The translations under genes were made by a program, and so were the position numbers. A stretch of 64,000 bases of DNA. It comes from Stutzerimonas stutzeri (GTDB taxonomy: Bacteria > Pseudomonadota > Gammaproteobacteria > Pseudomonadales > Pseudomonadaceae). This document shows, piece by piece, positions 58,673-64,000 of the stretch; within the stretch, counting starts at the first letter, position 1, and each line of letters opens with the position of its first letter. The stretch is from the NCBI RefSeq assembly GCF_024448895.1, contig NZ_JAMOIC010000004.1:186001-250000 (forward strand), written 5' to 3'. The notes below the pieces were generated by a model that saw only the letters and a program-made list of their open reading frames with translations, ran no database searches and was not told where the DNA came from.

Positions 58673-59221
58673 GTAGTACCGTCGGTTTCCAAGGCAGCGG
58701 AAACGGCGTTCGGCACACACGACTCTCGCGGTCGGTGTCAGGTGAGTCAGGAATGGTTGTAAGGCACTCCAGTGTCCAGCGATGTGAGGCCAGTTGGGCC
58801 GGCGTCGCGACGACGTCTCCTGCTTACTGTCGGAACAGAAGCAATGGTTCGGGAGGAGGAATCAGCAATCGGTAGCGGACGGAATGAAGCGTCTATGAAA
58901 GCCTTTGCTACGCACTCCGATGGCTGTACATCTCCACCCAACACTCATACTTTGAAAATCGGGTGCCGCTCGCAGTATCCGAGAGCGGGTTATCGATTAT
59001 CGCGATTCCCCAAGGGGGCACGCATCATGTCTTCAAGGCTTGTTTCGGTGCTCCGGCTACTTGAGAGAAGCATCGTCGGACGGCCTCACGTCCTTGAACA
59101 TTGCTGGGCCTGGAATGGCGGTTTCGCTGGCATTCCTCGACCTGACCGCTTTTGGCGGCGTCTGGACTATAACAGCAATGTTTAAGTGCTTCAAATAAGG
59201 GAAAATTGATATCATCCGCGC
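58673..59221. other. Intergenic region between divergent rne and rluC (rne leader)
   Basis: 549 bases. Most of it is predicted rne 5' leader on the minus strand; a compact GC element CCCC-AA-GGGGG lies at 59008-59018. A 137-codon frame on the plus strand (58772-59185) has a random-looking composition, no ribosome-binding site, and overlaps both promoters; it was not called. Confidence 0.65.
59166..59194 (-). promoter_or_regulatory. Sigma-70 promoter of rne
   Basis: On the minus strand TTGAAG (59189-59194), an exact 17-base spacer and TATAGT (59166-59171, 5 of 6). Start near 59159, so the rne leader would be about 487 bases. Confidence 0.65.
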
Positions 59222-60175
59222 ATGACAAATACCCCCTCTCAGACCTCTGGCGTGCAAATGCTTGAGGTCTCGCCGGAGCTTGCCGGCCAACGCATCGACA
59301 ATTTTCTTCGTACTCAGCTCAAGGGTGTGCCCAAGACCCTTATTTATCGCATTTTGCGTAAAGGCGAAGTGCGCGTTAATAAAGGAAGGATCAAGCCCGA
59401 ATACAAGCTTCAGGCAGGCGATATCGTGCGCGTGCCGCCGCTGCGTTTGGCTGAGAGGGATGAGCCGGTCCCCCTGGCTCAGGGTCTGCTTGAGCGATTA
59501 GAGGCAGCGATTATCTACGAAGATAAGGCGCTGATCGTGCTGAACAAGCCTGCAGGTATTGCGGTACATGGTGGAAGTGGACTCAGCTTTGGAGTGATCG
59601 AAGCGCTACGTCAGCTGCGGCCTGACGCAAAGGAGCTCGAGCTTGTGCATCGTCTGGATCGCGACACTTCCGGGCTGCTGATGGTGGCGAAAAAACGCAG
59701 CATGCTGCGTCACCTGCATCAGGAGTTACGGGGTGATGGCGTCGACAAGCGTTATATGGCGCTTGTGCGTGGGCGCTGGGAGACAAGTAAGAAACAGGTC
59801 AATGCCCCGCTTCTGAAGAACACGCTGCGCTCGGGTGAGCGAATGGTGGAAGTGACTGACGATGGCAAGGAGGCGCTGACGCTTTTCCGCGTCTTGCGTC
59901 GGTTTGGCGATTTCGCCACTTTGGTTGAGGCAAAGCCTGTAACGGGCCGCACTCACCAGATCAGAGTGCATGCCCGTCACGCAGGCCACAGTATTGCTGG
60001 TGACACTAAGTACGGCGATGAGGAGTTCTCCAGCGTCATTCGCGATCTAGGAGGCAAGCGTCTGTTTTTGCATGCTTACGCGCTGAAGGTGCCTTTGCCT
60101 GACGGCGGTGAGCTGAGTCTTGAGGCGCCGGTCGATGACCTTTGGGCTCGCACGCTGGAGAGGCTTGGTGAGTAA
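59222..60175 (+). CDS. rluC: 23S rRNA pseudouridine synthase RluC
   Basis: A 317-residue enzyme that makes pseudouridines in 23S rRNA (955, 2504 and 2580 in E. coli). It has an S4 domain (residues 15-75: [22 protein letters not shown] and EVRVNKG) and the catalytic aspartate in [15 protein letters not shown]. The ATG lies 7 bases after a possible TATCAT -10 box and has no nearby ribosome-binding site. It overlaps the HAD gene by 8 bases. Confidence 0.95.
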   Translation: MTNTPSQTSGVQMLEVSPELAGQRIDNFLRTQLKGVPKTLIYRILRKGEVRVNKGRIKPEYKLQAGDIVRVPPLRLAERDEPVPLAQGLLERLEAAIIYEDKALIVLNKPAGIAVHGGSGLSFGVIEALRQLRPDAKELELVHRLDRDTSGLLMVAKKRSMLRHLHQELRGDGVDKRYMALVRGRWETSKKQVNAPLLKNTLRSGERMVEVTDDGKEALTLFRVLRRFGDFATLVEAKPVTGRTHQIRVHARHAGHSIAGDTKYGDEEFSSVIRDLGGKRLFLHAYALKVPLPDGGELSLEAPVDDLWARTLERLGE

Positions 60176-60854
60176 GTACGAGCTTTTAATATTCGATTGG
60201 GATGGCACCTTGGTGGATTCGGTTGGACGGATTGTCGAGTCCATTTCCGCCGCGGCGTCCCGCTGTAATTTGCCGGTGCTTGATGGCGGGACCATAAAAG
60301 GGATCATCGGGCTTGGTTTGCCTGAGGCGATCGCTGTTCTCTATCCGCATATCAATGATGTGAAGTTGGTTGAGGCTTTTCGTCGCGCTTATGCCGATCA
60401 TTACCTGTCGCTTGAAATCGAACCTTCGGCTCTGTTTCCCGGTGTTGCGCAGTCGCTCCAGAAGTTTCGAGATCAGGGGCGCCTACTTGCCGTGGCGACA
60501 GGGAAGGGGCGGCGCGGTCTGAATCGGGCGCTTGAGGGGCAGGGCTGGAGTGACTTCTTCGATGCGACCCGTTGCGCCGATGAAACAGCGAGTAAGCCGG
60601 ATCCGCTAATGATTCACGAGATTCTTGACCATTGCGGGGTTCGGCCTGAACGGGCTTTGATGATCGGAGACTCTGTCTTCGATCTTGAGATGGCCAGGCG
60701 CGCAGGATTGGACAGTGTTGCTGCGTGCTATGGGGCGCAGCCACTGGAAGTTTTGCAAGCGTGCTCGCCGCGCCTGGCCATCAATCATTTTTTGGAGCTT
60801 AGTGACTGGCTGAGCTCCGCTGATGCGCATTCGGGAGTGGCTGCATATGGCTGA
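60168..60854 (+). CDS. HAD-IA family hydrolase (phosphoglycolate phosphatase-like)
   Basis: A 228-residue HAD phosphatase, starting at a GTG inside the rluC end. The motifs are [11 protein letters not shown] (nucleophile and acid Asp), [16 protein letters not shown] (Lys) and [12 protein letters not shown]. The helical cap is of the C1 type, as in phosphoglycolate and small sugar phosphatases. The substrate is not known. Gene order rluC-HAD-sppA is conserved in pseudomonads; it overlaps sppA by 8 bases. Confidence 0.9.
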   Translation: MSKYELLIFDWDGTLVDSVGRIVESISAAASRCNLPVLDGGTIKGIIGLGLPEAIAVLYPHINDVKLVEAFRRAYADHYLSLEIEPSALFPGVAQSLQKFRDQGRLLAVATGKGRRGLNRALEGQGWSDFFDATRCADETASKPDPLMIHEILDHCGVRPERALMIGDSVFDLEMARRAGLDSVAACYGAQPLEVLQACSPRLAINHFLELSDWLSSADAHSGVAAYG

Positions 60855-61830
60855 TGATTGGAAAGCGCCGGATTCCGAGGCGAAAGAAGAGCGCAACAGC
60901 TGGAAACTACTGGAGAAGACGCTGCTGGCAGGTGTGCAGGAACAGCGGCGTGCACGACGGTGGGGTATTTTCTTCAAGTCGCTGACGTTCATCTATCTGT
61001 TTGGTGCATTGCTGATGTTCTCGCCACTGTTGCGGATGGGTGACGGTAAGACGGCGGGCGACAGTCATACCGCGGTCATCAACGTGCGGGGAATGATTGC
61101 GGATGAGGAATCTGCGAGCGCAGATAACATTGTCGGGGCCCTGCGTGAAGCCTTCGATGATCCTGCTACCAAGGGTGTGGTCTTGCGAATCAACAGCCCG
61201 GGGGGAAGCCCGGTGCAGTCGGGTTATATATACGATGAGATTCGCCGTTTACGTGGTGAGTACCCTGATACCAAGCTTTATGCGGTGATAACGGATCTCG
61301 GGGCTTCCGGTGCCTATTACATTGCCAGTGCGGCGGACGAAATCTACGCGGATAAGTCGAGTCTGGTCGGCTCCATAGGTGTCACCGCGGCGACCTTTGG
61401 GTTTGTGGATACCATGGAGAAGCTGGGAGTCGAGCGGCGCGTGTACACATCGGGCGAGCACAAGGCTTTTCTTGATCCATTCCAGCCGGAGAAGCCTGAA
61501 GAGTCCGAGTTCTGGCGTAGCGTGCTGGCTACCACTCACCGACAGTTTATCGATAGCGTGAAGCAGGGGCGTGGGGAGCGTCTGCAGATCGCAGAGCATC
61601 CCGAGCTCTTTTCTGGGCTTATCTGGTCCGGCGAGCAGGCGCTTGAACTTGGTCTGGTCGATGGGCTTGGAAGTACTAGCTATGTGGCGCGGGAAGTCAT
61701 CGGTGAGGATGATCTCGTTGACTTCACGGTCAAGGATTCCGCCCTGGACCGTTTTACGAAAAAGCTTGGTGCGAGCGTCGGTGCGCAATTAGCCATGTGG
61801 ATGGGGTTTCAAGGGCCGCAGCTGCGATAG
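60847..61830 (+). CDS. sppA: Signal peptide peptidase SppA (S49 family)
   Basis: A 327-residue membrane protease with an N-terminal helix (about 44-62). The Ser-Lys dyad is S154 (LGASGAYYIAS) and K206 (GEHKAFLDP), spaced 52 residues as in B. subtilis SppA, so it is the short single-domain form. It degrades released signal peptides in the inner membrane. The ATG at 60847 has GGAG about 10 bases upstream. Confidence 0.94.
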   Translation: MADDWKAPDSEAKEERNSWKLLEKTLLAGVQEQRRARRWGIFFKSLTFIYLFGALLMFSPLLRMGDGKTAGDSHTAVINVRGMIADEESASADNIVGALREAFDDPATKGVVLRINSPGGSPVQSGYIYDEIRRLRGEYPDTKLYAVITDLGASGAYYIASAADEIYADKSSLVGSIGVTAATFGFVDTMEKLGVERRVYTSGEHKAFLDPFQPEKPEESEFWRSVLATTHRQFIDSVKQGRGERLQIAEHPELFSGLIWSGEQALELGLVDGLGSTSYVAREVIGEDDLVDFTVKDSALDRFTKKLGASVGAQLAMWMGFQGPQLR

Positions 61831-61847
61831 CTCGCCATGCTCTACTG

Positions 61848-62426
61848 TTAAGGCACCTTTACCCCGGCTTCATTGAGCATATCTACCAGCCTTATCAGCG
61901 GTAATCCGACAAGGCTGGTGATGTCCGTTCCCTCCGTGGCGCGGAACAGGCTGATACCCAAACCTTCGGCTTTGAAGCTTCCTGCACAATCGAAGGGTTG
62001 CTCGGCGTGCAGGTATCGATCGATCTGGCGCTCATCGAGTTGCCTGAAGTGCACGGTGTAACGTACGCAGTCGATCTGTGCAGACCCGGTTCGGCTGTCC
62101 AGCAATACCAACCCGGTCAGAAAATCCAAGCTTTTTCCGCTGCACGCTTGCAGTTGCCGTTTGGCTCGGTCAAACGTGTGGGGTTTGCCTAGGATGCTGT
62201 GCTCCAGCACGGCCACCTGATCTGATCCGATGATGAGGTGGTCTCGATGGCTTCCGGTCAATGCTTGAGCTTTTTCATAGGCCAGCCGGCGCACCAGTTG
62301 GTCTGGCAGCTCGTCAGCACGTGCGGTTTCATCTATCTCCGGTGCGCTGCATTCGAATGCCAGCCTCAGGCGTGAGAGAAGCTCGCGTCGATAGCGAGAG
62401 CTGGATGCGAGAAGCAGTTGGCGCAT
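61848..62426 (-). CDS. maf: Maf-family nucleotide pyrophosphatase (YceF type)
   Basis: A 192-residue Maf protein. It begins at the ATG at 62426 behind AAGGAAGGAA; the frame is open far upstream but there it runs through the yceD promoter and gene in antisense. Signatures: LLLASSSRYRRELLSRL at the N-terminus and IGSDQVAVLEHSILGKP. The YceF subgroup hydrolyses 7-methyl-GTP. Convergent with sppA and divergent from yceD. Confidence 0.94.
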   Translation of the reverse strand: MRQLLLASSSRYRRELLSRLRLAFECSAPEIDETARADELPDQLVRRLAYEKAQALTGSHRDHLIIGSDQVAVLEHSILGKPHTFDRAKRQLQACSGKSLDFLTGLVLLDSRTGSAQIDCVRYTVHFRQLDERQIDRYLHAEQPFDCAGSFKAEGLGISLFRATEGTDITSLVGLPLIRLVDMLNEAGVKVP

Positions 62427-62493
62427 TTTCCTTCCTTTTATATGGGAGTCAGTTTTGACTGTCGGGGGAGCTAAATTATGGGGTTGAATTCCT

Positions 62494-62522
62494 TTGACAG
62501 TCGAGGAGCGCATCCCTAGAAT
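62494..62522 (+). promoter_or_regulatory. Strong sigma-70 promoter of yceD-rpmF-plsX
   Basis: A perfect TTGACA (62494-62499), an exact 17-base spacer and TAGAAT (62517-62522, 5 of 6). The -10 ends 9 bases before the yceD ATG, so transcription should begin only about 2-4 bases before it. Confidence 0.8.
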
Positions 62523-62531
62523 GCCGCGCTT

Positions 62532-63059
62532 ATGTTGAAAGGACCAATACCTCCGCACGTTGATCCGCGCAAGCTCGCCGACCGAGCGGCTGCCCTTAAG
62601 GGTGAGCTGCAATTGTCTGAGCTGAAGCGGCTTGTCGATCCTCTTGAGGACGATAAGGGTGTGGTGCACGTCAGTTTTGAGTTCGGGCGTGACGAGCAGC
62701 GTGCTGTGGTTATCCACAGCGAGCTGGATGTTGAGGTAACCATGATTTGCCAGCGCTGTCTGGAGCCGGTTGTTCTTCCTATTCACAGCGAGTGCGATTA
62801 TGCCGTTGTGAATGAAGGGTCGAGCAGTCAGCACCTGCCTAAGGGCTACGACGTGCTGGAAGTGGGAGAGGATCCTCTGGATCTGCTGGCGCTGGTTGAA
62901 GAGGAGCTTCTGCTTGCTCTTCCGATTGTTCCACTCCATGACCAAGAAATTTGCCAGCCGCCGGCTGGGCCTGATGAGCCCGAGCCGAATGAGGACGAGG
63001 TATCGCGGTCCAACCCGTTCAGCGTACTGGCTCAGTTAAAGCGTGACCCAAACGTTTAG
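62532..63059 (+). CDS. yceD: YceD / DUF177 protein, 23S rRNA accumulation factor
   Basis: A 175-residue DUF177 protein with CQRCLEPVVLP in the middle and an acidic C-terminal part. YceD is linked to 23S rRNA levels and is almost always found upstream of rpmF. The start MLKGPIPPHVDPRKLADR is typical. No ribosome-binding site precedes the ATG and the promoter lies almost on top of it, implying a leaderless message. Followed by rpmF after 12 bases. Confidence 0.92.
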   Translation: MLKGPIPPHVDPRKLADRAAALKGELQLSELKRLVDPLEDDKGVVHVSFEFGRDEQRAVVIHSELDVEVTMICQRCLEPVVLPIHSECDYAVVNEGSSSQHLPKGYDVLEVGEDPLDLLALVEEELLLALPIVPLHDQEICQPPAGPDEPEPNEDEVSRSNPFSVLAQLKRDPNV

Positions 63060-63071
63060 GAGTTGATCCCA

Positions 63072-63254
63072 ATGGCTGTTCAGCAGAACAAAAAATCCCG
63101 TTCCGCCCGTGACATGCGTCGTTCCCATGACGCACTCGAGCCGAACGCCCTGTCCGTGGAAAAGAGCACCGGTGAAGTTCACCTGCGCCATCACGTTTCC
63201 CCGGAAGGTTTCTACCGTGGTCGTAAAGTGATCGACAAGGGCGCTGACGAGTAA
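63072..63254 (+). CDS. rpmF: Ribosomal protein L32
   Basis: A 60-residue basic protein, [21 protein letters not shown]-type start (split here) and [18 protein letters not shown] end, matching gammaproteobacterial L32. It lacks the CxxC zinc pairs, so it is the zinc-free form. AGGAG lies 9 bases before the ATG. Sits between yceD and plsX as in most bacteria. Confidence 0.96.
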   Translation: MAVQQNKKSRSARDMRRSHDALEPNALSVEKSTGEVHLRHHVSPEGFYRGRKVIDKGADE

Positions 63255-63257
63255 ATC

Positions 63258-64000
63258 TTGTCTGTCCCGGTCATAGCGATCGATGCAATGGGTGGGGACT
63301 TCGGTCCCCACTGCATTGTCCCGGCCAGTCTCAAATGCCTGGCTGAAGTCCCCTCGCTGCATCTGGCCCTTGTCGGCCAATCCTCTATTGTTGAAGAACT
63401 CATCGCCCAAACCCAGGGTGTCGACCGCTCGCGCCTGAACGTTATTGATGCCGAAGAGGTGATCGGCATGGATGAGCGTCCTGCCCAGGCTTTGCGCACC
63501 AAGCCTCGTGCCTCCATGCGAGTTGCCCTTGAGCTCGTGCGTGATGGTCAAGCCCATGCCTGTGTCAGTGCGGGTAATACTGGGGCGTTAATGGCGCTCG
63601 CCAGGCAGATTCTCAAGACGCTGCCTGGGGTCGACCGGCCGGCGATGATGACTGCAATTCCCACTCTCAAGGGGCCATGCCTATTACTTGATCTTGGGGC
63701 TAACGTGGATTGCTCCGCCGAACAGCTCTATCAGTTCGCGGTGATGGGGTCGGTTGCGGCGCAAAGCTTCGGTATCGACCGGCCGCGTGTTTCTTTATTG
63801 AACATAGGCACCGAAGAAATCAAAGGAAATCAGCAGGTCAAGGCTGCGGCCTGCCTTCTGCAGCAAGCGGCCGATATCAATTACCAGGGCTTCGCCGAAG
63901 GCGACGGGCTGTTTCGTGGCGAGACCGACGTAGCCGTATGTGACGGATTTGTAGGAAACATTCTCCTTAAGTCCAGCGAAGGCCTTGCCCATATGGTTGC
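63258..64000 (+). CDS. plsX: Phosphate acyltransferase PlsX (C-terminus beyond window)
   Basis: An open frame from a TTG at 63258, 3 bases after the rpmF stop, to the right edge (247 codons, no stop). It matches Pls[21 protein letters not shown] at the start, [27 protein letters not shown] and [10 protein letters not shown]. PlsX makes acyl phosphate from acyl-ACP, the first step of phospholipid synthesis. The TTG is chosen because it opens directly on the conserved N-terminus; the next in-frame ATG (63288) would cut into the conserved AMGGD motif. No strong ribosome-binding site; coupling with rpmF likely. Confidence 0.93.
   Translation, partial: MSVPVIAIDAMGGDFGPHCIVPASLKCLAEVPSLHLALVGQSSIVEELIAQTQGVDRSRLNVIDAEEVIGMDERPAQALRTKPRASMRVALELVRDGQAHACVSAGNTGALMALARQILKTLPGVDRPAMMTAIPTLKGPCLLLDLGANVDCSAEQLYQFAVMGSVAAQSFGIDRPRVSLLNIGTEEIKGNQQVKAAACLLQQAADINYQGFAEGDGLFRGETDVAVCDGFVGNILLKSSEGLAHMV

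Noticed and set aside
58772-59185. 137-codon plus-strand frame in the rne-rluC spacer
   Set aside because: Random-looking residues, no ribosome-binding site, and it spans the predicted rne promoter.
62427-62945. N-terminal extension of maf
   Set aside because: The extra 170 codons run antisense through yceD and its promoter; the Maf fold begins at 62426, behind a good ribosome-binding site.

Overview
The window is a chromosomal segment of a GC-rich gammaproteobacterium, almost certainly a Pseudomonas of the stutzeri type (Stutzerimonas) or a close relative. The evidence is the long Pseudomonas-type GAPDH (483 aa), the RNase E with Arg/Glu/Pro-rich repeats and an NDPR motif, the order lolCDE - DUF2062 - comEC - exbBD - lpxK - kdsB - murB / rne / rluC - sppA - maf - yceD - rpmF - plsX (the familiar pseudomonad order), frequent GTG and TTG starts and short translational overlaps. 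I saw no tRNA, rRNA, CRISPR array, insertion sequence or prophage.

Region 1 (1-13.8 kb) is the more accessory part. It holds the N-terminal part of a chemoreceptor behind a good sigma-28 promoter, a small unknown protein, a MOSC protein, a dGTPase and a lone ammonium transporter. These are followed by a TetR-controlled RND efflux pair without an outer-membrane factor, and by a second TetR regulator divergent from a GST / PNPOx-like / metallo-beta-lactamase-fold operon whose last product has lost its metal-binding motif.

Region 2 (13.8-25.3 kb) is a run of mostly single genes: an atypical class A penicillin-binding protein, a PhzF-family enzyme, a MocR-type regulator, ccoG, lrgAB, a protein with all the catalytic residues of fluoroacetate dehalogenase, a pirin, wrbA and a GNAT acetyltransferase.

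Region 3 (25.3-42.7 kb) holds genome maintenance and energy metabolism: a SWIM-SNF2 ATPase, mfd, the long gap gene, and a complete Na+-translocating NADH:quinone reductase operon (nqrABCDEF) with its flavinylation (apbE) and maturation (nqrM) factors, followed by the soluble transhydrogenase sthA.

Region 4 (42.8-64 kb) is core envelope and RNA biology. It includes a phosphodiesterase, a small exported protein, a PilZ protein, lolCDE, comEC, exbBD-lpxK-Trm112-kdsB-phosphatase-murB, a divergent rne/rluC pair with a long predicted rne leader, HAD and SppA genes, maf, and yceD-rpmF-plsX (plsX cut by the window end). The yceD promoter lies so close to the start codon that the transcript is predicted to be leaderless.

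No wholly new multi-gene system is evident. The best leads are the TetR/GST/PNPOx/pseudo-metallohydrolase operon, the dehalogenase, the palindrome between ccoG and lrgA, and the leaderless yceD and long rne leader predictions. All homology calls come from reading motifs and lengths; no database search was run.
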